A stretch of 13,365 nucleotides of DNA from Bacteroidales bacterium UBA3724 (lineage in GTDB: Bacteria > Bacteroidota > Bacteroidia > Bacteroidales > P3): positions 1-13,365 of the forward strand of contig DFHL01000006.1 in NCBI GenBank assembly GCA_002371315.1. Reading direction: 5' to 3'. Below are positions 1-7,081 of this stretch, one piece after another; positions within the stretch are counted from its first letter, which is position 1, and every line of letters begins with the position of its first letter. Below the pieces are notes generated by a model, which saw only the letters and a program-made list of their open reading frames with translations, was not told the DNA's origin and made no database searches. The position numbers and the translations under genes were made by a program.

Positions 1-153
1 ACTGTACAACGGGCAGAGCGGGTGGTGAAAATCAGTAAGTTGCAAGGGCGTTTTTTGGGCCGTTCGGACGGTTGAAAAATAAAAACGGTGCCCGATGGCC
101 TGTATGTCGAATTTTTTTTTTAATTTTGCACTTTTATAATAATGACACTAATT
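1..153. other. Leader region before the hexosaminidase; no firm gene
   Basis: No complete gene is visible here. Frame 1 on the plus strand is open from base 1 to a TGA at 73-75 and could be the last 24 codons of an upstream gene cut by the window edge, but nothing in the peptide is recognisable and the other two plus frames also stop soon. A small GC-rich hairpin (CCGT, loop TCGG, ACGG, about 60-71) lies near that stop. It is not followed by a T run, so I do not call it a terminator. The rest is AT-rich and holds the candidate promoter listed separately. Confidence 0.35.
121..128 (+). promoter_or_regulatory. Candidate Bacteroidetes -7 element for the GH20 gene
   Basis: TAATTTTG matches the Bacteroidetes -7 consensus TAnnTTTG exactly. 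It lies 25 bases before the ATG at 154, so transcription would start near 135 and leave a leader of about 19 bases. No TTTG is seen at the expected -33 distance (about 97-101), so only half of the promoter is supported. Confidence 0.45.
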
Positions 154-2016
154 ATGCGAAAAACAATATATTTGGTTTGTTCTGTGATAGTTGTGCTGTT
201 TGCGCTGGTTTCGTGCGGCCGTCCCGTATCGGTCGACAGCTACGCAATCATCCCGCAGCCTGTCGAGATGCAGGTCGACAAAGGTTCCTACGTGCTATCG
301 GCATCGCCGCGCTGCTACACGGGCGGCGTGGGCCAGAACGACCTGTCGGTCAAGTACATCTTTGCGCGCCTTCGCGGCTGGCATTTCAATCCCGTCCTTG
401 TGGGCACTCCCGATGGCGACTGCCTCCAACTGCTTGTCAACGAGGACTATGATGCCCAGCTTGGCGACGAGGGCTACACCATCGACATCACGGGCAGCGG
501 CATCGTCATCGCCGCCAACAGCGAGCGGGGCCTTTTCTATGGTTTCCAGACCTTTGTGCAGATGCTTCCCGAGGATATCGCCGAGGAGCGCTACAGCCGC
601 ATCAGCCTTCCCTACTGCCACGTGCGCGACTGGCCCCAGTTTGCCTGGCGTGGCAGCCATCTCGACGTGTCGCGCCATTTCTTCGGCGTGAGCCAGGTGA
701 AGAAGCACCTCGACCTGATGGCGATGTACAAGATGAACAAGTTCCACTGGCACCTGACCGACGACCACGGCTGGCGCATCGAGATAGCCAAGTATCCGCT
801 GCTCAACGACATAGGGTCGTGGCGCGTGGACCGCGACGACCAGCCCTGGGGCGAGGCCGACCCGGCACGCGAGGGCGAGGAGCGCACCAACGGCGGCTAC
901 TACACCAAGGCCGAGATTGAGGAAATTGTGGCCTATGCCGCTGAAAGATACATAGATGTCGTCCCCGAAATCGATTTCCCGGGCCATTGCTGCGCCATCC
1001 TCGAGGCCTATCCCGACCTGGCCTGCGCTGGCGACGACACCACCTACACGGTGCAGTTCGGCCCCTACTGGCCGCCGCGCGCCATCCTCTGCGCCGGCAA
1101 CGACAGCGTGATGATGTTCCTGAAAGACATTATGGATGAGATCATTCCGCTGTTTCCCTGCAACTATATCCACATCGGCGGCGACGAGGCCGTGAAGGAC
1201 AACTGGAAGCGCTGCCCGCGCTGCACGGCCCGTATGAAGGAGCTGAACCTGAAGGACTACGAGCAGCTGCAGGGCTGGATGGTGGTCGAGATGGAGAACT
1301 ACCTGAAGCGCCAGGGCAAGAGCATAATAGGGTGGGACGAGATTCTGGACGGCGGCGTGTCGGCCGACGCCACGGTGATGTCGTGGCGCGGCAGCGAAGG
1401 GGGCATCAAGGCCTCTCGCCACGGCAACGACGTGATTATGACGCCGCTGGACTACTGCTATTTCAACTTCTATCAGGCCAATGCCGACTTCCAGCCTCCG
1501 GCGATGCCCAATTCGCTGGTGACGCTGCACAAGGTCTACAGTTTCGACCCCCTGGCGGGCATCCGCACGGCGTCGCAGCGCAAGCATATCCTTGGCGCAC
1601 AGTGCAATCTGTGGACCGAATACATCAACACGCCCGAGATGGCCGAATATATGCTCCTGCCGCGTCTGTGCGCTATGGCCGAGGTGCTGTGGTCGCCGCG
1701 CGAGCGGATGCAGTGGGAGGACTTCCGGGCGCGCATAGCCCGCGGACGCATACGCCTCGAATCCAACGACTATCGCGTGGGCAGCGGCTCGTTCCAGCCT
1801 TGGGCCACTTTCGAGAAGGGCACCGGCGGCCGTATGCTGGCCACGCTGCACTGGGAGGTGGAAGGCACGACGGTGTACTACCACACCGGCGACGGGCGCT
1901 GGACGCGCTACGAGGCTCCGTTCGAGGTTGACAAAGGAATGAAAATAAACACATTGTCGTTCTATAACGGAATGCTGAAGGAAAAGGAATATGAGATAGT
2001 GGTAAGTGACCAGTGA
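154..2016 (+). CDS. Beta-N-acetylhexosaminidase, GH20 family lipoprotein
   Basis: This enzyme probably removes terminal beta-linked GlcNAc or GalNAc from glycans at the cell envelope. The 620-residue product begins with a charged and hydrophobic signal ending in a lipobox (LVSC, Cys21), so it should be lipid-anchored after export. The GH20 N-terminal accessory domain spans about 25-160 and the TIM-barrel catalytic domain about 163-515. Visible GH20 motifs are HWHLTDDHGW (198-207), HIGGDE with the catalytic pair D344-E345, GWDE (393-396), LWTEY (486-490) and AEVLWSP. A C-terminal beta domain follows. Family knowledge says these enzymes use substrate-assisted retaining catalysis. I chose the ATG at 154 over the in-frame ATG at 142 because it starts directly with the MRKTIY signal and leaves a usable leader after the -7 element. 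The last codons and the TGA lie inside a period-7 repeat. The exact glycan target cannot be told from sequence. Confidence 0.93.
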   Translation: MRKTIYLVCSVIVVLFALVSCGRPVSVDSYAIIPQPVEMQVDKGSYVLSASPRCYTGGVGQNDLSVKYIFARLRGWHFNPVLVGTPDGDCLQLLVNEDYDAQLGDEGYTIDITGSGIVIAANSERGLFYGFQTFVQMLPEDIAEERYSRISLPYCHVRDWPQFAWRGSHLDVSRHFFGVSQVKKHLDLMAMYKMNKFHWHLTDDHGWRIEIAKYPLLNDIGSWRVDRDDQPWGEADPAREGEERTNGGYYTKAEIEEIVAYAAERYIDVVPEIDFPGHCCAILEAYPDLACAGDDTTYTVQFGPYWPPRAILCAGNDSVMMFLKDIMDEIIPLFPCNYIHIGGDEAVKDNWKRCPRCTARMKELNLKDYEQLQGWMVVEMENYLKRQGKSIIGWDEILDGGVSADATVMSWRGSEGGIKASRHGNDVIMTPLDYCYFNFYQANADFQPPAMPNSLVTLHKVYSFDPLAGIRTASQRKHILGAQCNLWTEYINTPEMAEYMLLPRLCAMAEVLWSPRERMQWEDFRARIARGRIRLESNDYRVGSGSFQPWATFEKGTGGRMLATLHWEVEGTTVYYHTGDGRWTRYEAPFEVDKGMKINTLSFYNGMLKEKEYEIVVSDQ

Positions 2017-2031
2017 CCAGTGACCAGTGAC
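2005..2031 (+). repeat. Period-7 tandem array, AGTGACC unit, four copies
   Basis: Three exact copies of AGTGACC are followed by a fourth that is cut to AGTGAC. The GH20 stop codon (2014-2016) is inside the second unit, so the last residues of that protein are encoded by repeat. The unit is the reverse complement of GGTCACT, the unit of the array that follows at 2045-2100. Confidence 0.9.
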
Positions 2032-2044
2032 ACGAGCGTGTTCG

Positions 2045-2100
2045 TTTCACAGGTCACAGATCACAGGTCACAGATCACAGGTCACTAATCACTATTCACT
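2045..2100 (+). repeat. Period-7 tandem array, GGTCACA-like unit, eight copies
   Basis: Eight 7-base units can be read: TTTCACA, GGTCACA, GATCACA, GGTCACA, GATCACA, GGTCACT, AATCACT, ATTCACT. All share TCAC, and the alternating GG and GA starts give a 14-base higher-order period. The array is in inverted orientation to 2005-2031, so the transcript could fold into an imperfect long hairpin. A small perfect hairpin (ACACG, loop AG, CGTGT, 2030-2041) sits between the two. It ends 17 bases before the acyltransferase start. Confidence 0.88.
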
Positions 2101-2117
2101 GGTAAAAATCAAACAAG

Positions 2118-3260
2118 ATGGCAGAATTCGATTTTTCAAGCATAGAGCCCTACGGTGCCGACGAGGTGCCAAAAGCCATATCGCGATTGGCGCACAGCCC
2201 GGCGTTTGCTCGCCTGGTGAAGACGATGAACCCCAAGACCGACGTGGAAAGCTTTGCGGCGATGATGGAGTGCATCACCACCTGCGACGAGCTGCAGTAT
2301 ATGGTTATGCGGCCACTGGTCTACCAGATTGTGCAGCGCAGTATGACGTCGTTCACTTTCGACGGATTGGAATATATAGAGAAGGACCAGCCCTACCTCT
2401 TCGTCTCGAACCATCGCGACATCACGCTCGACGCCAGTTTGCTGGATGTTGTCTTGCTGTCGAACCAGATCAAGACTCCCGAAATCGGTTTTGGCAACAA
2501 CTTGATGAAGAATGAGTTCATTACCGACTTGTTCCGCCTCAACAAGATGTTCACCATCATCCGCGACGGGTCGCGGCGCGAATTCTACAACAACTCGGTC
2601 TTCCTGTCGAACTATATCCACCACGTGCTTTTCGACAAGCAGAACTCGGTGTGGATTGCCCAGCGCAACGGCCGCACCAAGAACGGCGACGACCGCACCG
2701 ACCAGGGACTGCTGAAGATGTTCTCGATGGCGGGTACGGGCGATTTCGAGGCCGATTTCAACCGGCTGCATATCGTGCCCGTGGCCGTCAGCTACGAGTA
2801 CGAGCCTTGCGACATAATGAAAAGTGTGGCCGAATATACTTCGCAGACAGGTATTTATGAAAAAACGCCACACGAGGATGTTCTGAGTATGATGTTTGGC
2901 ATCTCGCAGCAGAAGGGCGATGTGCACCTGCAGTTCTGCAAGCCCCTTGGCGAGGACGAGGTGGCGCAATGCGCCGGGCTTGTCAAGAATGAGCGCTTTA
3001 CGGCCCTCGCCGAACTGATAGACCGCCGCATCCATAATGGCTACAAGCTGCACAAAACCAACTATATCGCCGCTGACCTGCTGAAGGGAGAGGCTGAATA
3101 TGAGGATTTCTACACTACGGGGCAGATGGAGAGTTTCATCGAATATGCGGAGCATTCCTCACTGAAAGGCCCTTCGATGGCAGCTCGCGAACAGGTGATG
3201 GATATCCTGCTGACCATTTATGCCAATCCGGTGTTTAATAAGTTGAAAGTTGAGAGATGA
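2118..3260 (+). CDS. PlsC-like acyltransferase (LPLAT family)
   Basis: This 380-residue protein looks like a Bacteroidetes glycerolipid acyltransferase, annotated in relatives as 1-acylglycerol-3-phosphate acyltransferase. It would transfer an acyl chain to a lipid acceptor at the inner face of the cytoplasmic membrane. The acyltransferase core spans about 75-230. Motif I is SNHRDITLD (97-105), with the catalytic His99 separated from Asp105 by five residues (HX5D), or from Asp101 by one, rather than the classical HX4D. The segment IAQRNGRTKNGDDRT (180-194) stands where other members carry the EG motif that contacts the phosphate acceptor; here Asn184 replaces Glu. An N-terminal helical region (1-75) and a helical tail (300-380) have no motif I know. 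No clear membrane segment is present. The stop codon lies inside a period-7 repeat. Family assignment is good; substrate is unknown. Confidence 0.82.
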   Translation: MAEFDFSSIEPYGADEVPKAISRLAHSPAFARLVKTMNPKTDVESFAAMMECITTCDELQYMVMRPLVYQIVQRSMTSFTFDGLEYIEKDQPYLFVSNHRDITLDASLLDVVLLSNQIKTPEIGFGNNLMKNEFITDLFRLNKMFTIIRDGSRREFYNNSVFLSNYIHHVLFDKQNSVWIAQRNGRTKNGDDRTDQGLLKMFSMAGTGDFEADFNRLHIVPVAVSYEYEPCDIMKSVAEYTSQTGIYEKTPHEDVLSMMFGISQQKGDVHLQFCKPLGEDEVAQCAGLVKNERFTALAELIDRRIHNGYKLHKTNYIAADLLKGEAEYEDFYTTGQMESFIEYAEHSSLKGPSMAAREQVMDILLTIYANPVFNKLKVER

Positions 3261-3289
3261 GAGTTGAAAGTTGAAATTGGGGAATTGAA
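3241..3289 (+). repeat. Degenerate period-7 array, AGTTGAA unit
   Basis: Seven 7-base units run in register: AGTTGAA, AGTTGAG, AGATGAG, AGTTGAA, AGTTGAA, ATTGGGG, AATTGAA. The acyltransferase stop codon (TGA, 3258-3260) falls inside the third unit, so the C-terminal residues LKVER are repeat-encoded. The unit has a different sequence from that at 2005-2100 but the same period and the same position over a stop codon. Confidence 0.8.
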
Positions 3290-3322
3290 GGGAGTTAATG
3301 GGCAATAGTATTCGTATTTGAA

Positions 3323-3352
3323 GTTAAGGTTAAGGTTAAGGTTAAAGTTAAA
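3323..3352 (+). repeat. Hexamer tandem array, GTTAAG/GTTAAA, five copies
   Basis: Three perfect GTTAAG units are followed by two GTTAAA units. The array ends 5 bases before the ATG of the M20 gene, so it fills the place of the leader and possibly part of the promoter. Copy-number change would alter leader length in 6-base steps without touching the reading frame. Confidence 0.9.
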
Positions 3353-3357
3353 ACAGA

Positions 3358-4554
3358 ATGATAGAGAAAATAAAAGAAATAGCACATAGAATTAATCCTG
3401 AAGTGATTGAATGGCGCCGGTGGCTGCACAGGCATCCTGAACTGTCGCAGGAGGAGTTCGGCACGATGGCTTTCGTCGCCGACCGTCTGCGCGAGATGGG
3501 GCTGGAGCCCAAGACGGGCATCGGCAAGACGGGCTGTATGGCCCTGCTGCGCGGCGGCATCGAGCCCGACAGCTACTGCGTGGCCTTGCGCAGCGACTAT
3601 GACGCCCTGCCGCTGCAGGAGGCTACGGGCCTGCCTTTTGCTTCGGAAAACCCCGGCGTGATGCACGCCTGCGGCCACGATATGCACACCAGCTCGCTGC
3701 TGGGTGCCGTCAAGATTCTTTGCGAACTGCGCGAGGAACTGCGCGGCACGCTGATGTTCATCTTCGAGCCCTCGGAGGAGAAATATCCCGGCGGTGCGCG
3801 GATGATGATGGACGACGGCCTGTTCGACGAGCTGATGCCCAACGAGATATATTCGTTCCACTGTCTGCCCGAGATGGACTACGGTCGCGTGGGTATGCGC
3901 AAGGGCAAATATATGGCCTCGACCGACGAGCTGTACTGGACGGTGAAAGGTCGCGGCGGACACGGTGCCACGCCGCACCTCAGTGTGGACCCCATACTGA
4001 TTGCCAGCCATATAGTCGTGGCGCTTCAGCAGGTGGTGAGCCGCAATGCGTCGCCGGTGATGCCAACGACGCTCAGCTTCGGCAAGTTCATCGGCAGCGG
4101 ACGCACCAACATCATCCCCGACGAGGTGAAGATGGAGGGCATCATCCGCACTTTTGACGAGAAATGGCGCCTTGAGGCCCACGAGAAGATACGCCGCATT
4201 TCGGAGGGCATAGCCGAGAGTATGGGCGGCGAGTGCGACCTCTTTATCGACTATGGCTATCCGTATGTCTTCAACGACGACGAGTGCACGCAGCAGGTGT
4301 ACGACAACGCCTGTGCATTCCTCGGCAAGGACAAGGTGGAGTGGCTTGATATGCGTATGACGGCCGAGGATTTCGCCTTCTTTGCGCAGAAGATTCCGGC
4401 TTGCTATTTCCGCATCGGCATCCATACGCCGGGCACGCCGTTCAGCAACCTGCACCGCCCCAACCTGATTGTCGACGAGCGCTCGATTGAACTGGCCAAC
4501 GGCCTGGTGGCCTATAACGCTATGATGGCCCTGAACAACAGAATAAAACAATAG
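3358..4554 (+). CDS. M20D family metal-dependent amidohydrolase
   Basis: This cytoplasmic hydrolase of 398 residues resembles the hippurate hydrolase / N-acyl-L-amino acid amidohydrolase (M20D) family, which cleaves acyl groups from amino acids or related amides with a two-metal centre. Visible motifs are WLHRHPELS (22-30), HACGHDMH with metal ligands Cys105 and His107, EPSEE with the Glu140 base and Glu141 ligand, SFHCLPE with His168, GGHGATPH in the dimerisation (lid) domain, and a final ligand His366 in NLHRPNL. The peptidase domain is split by the lid domain at about 188-295, as is usual. Length is typical. It has no signal peptide. It stops two bases before the MATE gene start, so it leads a tight operon. 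The exact substrate cannot be named; a peptidoglycan- or amino-acid-derived amide is one option given murB downstream, but that is inference. Confidence 0.9.
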   Translation: MIEKIKEIAHRINPEVIEWRRWLHRHPELSQEEFGTMAFVADRLREMGLEPKTGIGKTGCMALLRGGIEPDSYCVALRSDYDALPLQEATGLPFASENPGVMHACGHDMHTSSLLGAVKILCELREELRGTLMFIFEPSEEKYPGGARMMMDDGLFDELMPNEIYSFHCLPEMDYGRVGMRKGKYMASTDELYWTVKGRGGHGATPHLSVDPILIASHIVVALQQVVSRNASPVMPTTLSFGKFIGSGRTNIIPDEVKMEGIIRTFDEKWRLEAHEKIRRISEGIAESMGGECDLFIDYGYPYVFNDDECTQQVYDNACAFLGKDKVEWLDMRMTAEDFAFFAQKIPACYFRIGIHTPGTPFSNLHRPNLIVDERSIELANGLVAYNAMMALNNRIKQ

Positions 4555-4556
4555 GA

Positions 4557-5999
4557 ATGGCAACAATAGACAAAACCAAGGAACTGGAGACGAAAAAGAT
4601 AGGCGCATTGCTGTGGGAGTATGCCTTGCCTGCCGTTGTGAGCCAGATTGTCACGTCGGTCTACAACATCGTGGACCGCGTCTTTCTGGGCCACAGTCCC
4701 GACGACAACGGCACGCTCTATCTGGCCGCACTGGCCATAACATTCCCTGTGATGAACATCATCCACGCCTTTGGCTCGCTGGTCGGTGCCGGTGCGTCGT
4801 CGCGAATGAGCATCGTGCTGGGCCGCAAGGATGTGCGCTGGGCCGAGAAGATATTGGGTAACACGATGTTGCTGACTTTCTTTTTCGGCTTTCTGTTTGT
4901 TACGGCGGGCTATGTCTGGATGCGTCCCATCCTTACCCTCTTCGGCGCATCGCCGCAGACGCTGGATTTTGCCTGCCAGTATATGGATATTGTCCTGCCG
5001 GGAATGTTCCTGGTGACGATGACTTACAACCTTACGGGCCTTATCCGCGCTTCGGGCTATCCCACCAAGGCGATGTGGATAATGATCAGCGGCGCTCTGC
5101 TGAACATAGTGCTTGATTTCCTGTTTATCAGGGTGATGGGTCTCGGCGTGGCAGGTGCTGCGTGGGGCACCACCATTTCGATGGCTATGACAGCCTTGGT
5201 GTCGGTCGTCCATTTTGTCCAGCCGCACAGTTTCATCCGTTTCCGTGCCCACGCCTGGGCCCCGAAGCTGTACATTTTCCGCAACATACTGGCTATCGGC
5301 ATCAGCCCGTTCTCGATGAATGTGGCTGCCTTTGCCGTTGTGGCTGTGCTGAACAGGCAGCTGGCCACCTTTGGCGGCGATAACGCTGTGGCAGTGTACG
5401 GTGTCGTCAATTCGGCGGCGGGCTTGATTTTTATGATGTTCCTTGGTGTGTGCCAGGGTATGCAACCCATTGCAGGCTACAACTATGGTGCCAACCGCAA
5501 CGACCGTCTGCGCGAGGTGTATCTGCTGACGATGAAGGTCTGCGTGGCCCTTGGAATACTTGGTACTGCGCTGTCGATGGTCTTTCCGCGCGCCATTATC
5601 TCCTGTTTCGACAACGAGCCCGACATCCTTACTGTCGGTGTTCCGGCGTTGCGCTACCTGATGGTTTTTGCGCCACTGATAGCATTCACCATTGTCAACT
5701 CGCAGCTGTTCCAGTCGATCGACCAGCCGTGGATAGCAATCGTTACGAGCCTGTCGCGTCAGGTGATATTCCTGATACCAATTACTTTGATTCTGCCTGG
5801 CATCATTGCCCGCAATGGCGGTGACGGCGTTACGGGCGTGTGGCTGTCGTGTATGATATGCGACTTTCTCGGCGCTGCGCTGTCGGCAGTGCTGCTGCTG
5901 ACGCACCGTCAGGTGTTCCGTATCGGTTATGTGCCGCCGCAACGCAAGCCCCACAAGGAACTGGGGCCGCAGCCGGAAAGAAAGGAGGGCGCGAAATGA
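4557..5999 (+). CDS. MATE family efflux transporter
   Basis: This 480-residue protein is a polytopic inner-membrane exporter of the MATE family, expected to have 12 transmembrane helices in two six-helix halves and to expel organic cations, drugs or metabolites using a Na+ or H+ gradient. The first half starts with ALPAVVSQIVTSVYNIVDRV (23-42), typical of MATE helix 1. The second half carries the matching QGMQPIAGYNYGANRNDRLR segment. The C-terminal tail is short, basic and cytosolic. Its start is two bases after the M20 stop, and its TGA overlaps the ATG of the next gene (ATGA), so translation is probably coupled. The substrate cannot be read from sequence. Confidence 0.92.
   Translation: MATIDKTKELETKKIGALLWEYALPAVVSQIVTSVYNIVDRVFLGHSPDDNGTLYLAALAITFPVMNIIHAFGSLVGAGASSRMSIVLGRKDVRWAEKILGNTMLLTFFFGFLFVTAGYVWMRPILTLFGASPQTLDFACQYMDIVLPGMFLVTMTYNLTGLIRASGYPTKAMWIMISGALLNIVLDFLFIRVMGLGVAGAAWGTTISMAMTALVSVVHFVQPHSFIRFRAHAWAPKLYIFRNILAIGISPFSMNVAAFAVVAVLNRQLATFGGDNAVAVYGVVNSAAGLIFMMFLGVCQGMQPIAGYNYGANRNDRLREVYLLTMKVCVALGILGTALSMVFPRAIISCFDNEPDILTVGVPALRYLMVFAPLIAFTIVNSQLFQSIDQPWIAIVTSLSRQVIFLIPITLILPGIIARNGGDGVTGVWLSCMICDFLGAALSAVLLLTHRQVFRIGYVPPQRKPHKELGPQPERKEGAK
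5983..5988 (+). promoter_or_regulatory. Strong Shine-Dalgarno sequence (AGGAGG)
   Basis: A perfect AGGAGG lies 7 bases before the ATG at 5996, inside the last codons of the MATE gene. It decides the start of the NTPase-CYTH gene in favour of 5996 over the in-frame upstream ATGs at 5840 and 5858, which would lie deep within the MATE gene. Such strong sites are uncommon in Bacteroidetes, whose leaders are usually AT-rich. Confidence 0.7.
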
Positions 6000-7081
6000 A
6001 AAAAGATGTCACCAAGATTGTCCTGACTGGCGGGCCTTGTGCAGGCAAAACCACTGCTTTGGCACGCATTGTGGAATATTTTTCCGGCCTTGGCTATTTC
6101 GTGCTGACTGTGCCGGAGGCGGCAACGCTTTTCTCGCAGTCGGGAGTCGATTTCCTGACTGCCAACAAGTCTCTTTTCGTCGAGAGCGAACGGCAACTGA
6201 TGGAATTCCAGCTTGAAATGGAAGACCGCCTGGAGCGTATTGCGCAGCAAAGCCAGCTGCCGTCGCTGATAGTATGCGACCGTGGCACGATGGATATCCG
6301 TGCCTATATGCGTCGCGAGATGTGGGACAGCCTGCTGGAGACGATAGGCCAGACTGTTGTGGAACTGCGCGATGCCCGCTATGCTGCGGTGATACATCTG
6401 TCAACCGCTGCCAAGGGTGCCGAGAAGTTCTACACGCTTGCCAACAATGCGGCACGCAGCGAAACGCCAGAGCAGGCGCGTGCTATCGACGACCGCCTGA
6501 TGACGGTGTGGACTGGCCATCCGCATCTTCGCGTGGTGGGCAACGACTGCAACTTTGAGGAAAAAATGAACCGTGTGCTCAAGGAAATAGCCCACGTGCT
6601 GGGAGTGCCACAGCCCATCGAGATAGAGCGCAAGTACTTGGTCGACAGGGTAGGGGAGATTCCGAACGGAAATGTGAGCGAGATTGTGCAGACCTATCTT
6701 ACCCCCGTCAACGGACAGGAGCGCCGCATACGTATGCGTGGCGAGAACGGACACAATGTCTATTTCCTCACAACGAAAATACACCTCTCGGCCGACCGCC
6801 GATACGAGCACGAATGCCAGATTGACGAGAAGCGCTACCGCGAGCTGATGCTTGAGGCCAACCCGGCAAAGCGGCCGATACATAAGCTTCGCTGCTGCTT
6901 CCTGTGGAAAGACCAGTATTTCGAGCTTGACGAGTTCATTGAGCCGAAACTGGACCATCTTCTGCTTGAGATAGAGGATGCCGAGGACGCTTCGGCTGTC
7001 GACTTCCCGCCGTTTATCAAGGTGCTGGAAGATGTGACCGGCAATCCCGAATACTATAACTCCAACATAGCCCGAAAATGA
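5996..7081 (+). CDS. P-loop NTPase (AAA_28-like) fused to a CYTH domain
   Basis: This 361-residue soluble protein joins two phosphate-handling modules. The N-terminal half (about 5-200) is a P-loop kinase/NTPase of the AAA_28 type with Walker A GGPCAGKTT (12-20), a Walker-B-like LIVCDRG (91-97) and a lid-like arginine-rich middle. The C-terminal half (about 206-350) is a CYTH (triphosphate tunnel) domain with the signature E209-I-E211-R-K213, further tunnel-type charged residues RRIRMR (243-248), and acidic strands ELDEF and LEIE. CYTH enzymes hydrolyse or bind triphosphates, polyphosphate or cAMP-like ligands with divalent metal. AAA_28 proteins are poorly characterised NTPases. The start at 5996 overlaps the MATE stop (ATGA) and has a strong SD; the stop overlaps murB (ATGA). 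Reaction unknown: NTP or inorganic triphosphatase, or a kinase with a triphosphate sensor, are all possible. Confidence 0.85.
   Translation: MKKDVTKIVLTGGPCAGKTTALARIVEYFSGLGYFVLTVPEAATLFSQSGVDFLTANKSLFVESERQLMEFQLEMEDRLERIAQQSQLPSLIVCDRGTMDIRAYMRREMWDSLLETIGQTVVELRDARYAAVIHLSTAAKGAEKFYTLANNAARSETPEQARAIDDRLMTVWTGHPHLRVVGNDCNFEEKMNRVLKEIAHVLGVPQPIEIERKYLVDRVGEIPNGNVSEIVQTYLTPVNGQERRIRMRGENGHNVYFLTTKIHLSADRRYEHECQIDEKRYRELMLEANPAKRPIHKLRCCFLWKDQYFELDEFIEPKLDHLLLEIEDAEDASAVDFPPFIKVLEDVTGNPEYYNSNIARK

Noticed and set aside
295..1884. Long antisense open frame (529 codons) opposite the GH20 gene
   Set aside because: It is a shadow of GC-rich third positions; the protein is His/Val/Ala-rich without motifs, while the plus-strand frame has full GH20 signatures.
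3295..4608. Antisense open frame opposite the M20 gene, ending in a (Leu-Thr)n run
   Set aside because: The Leu-Thr run is the translated hexamer array; the rest is a shadow of the M20 gene.
4512..5954. Antisense open frame of 480 codons opposite the MATE gene
   Set aside because: Low-complexity His/Gln/Arg product with no domain; the MATE frame is clear and fits the operon.
5840..5995. N-terminal extension of the NTPase-CYTH protein
   Set aside because: The 52 extra codons overlap the MATE gene in another frame and read as Ala/Gly-rich noise; the SD and ATGA overlap support 5996.
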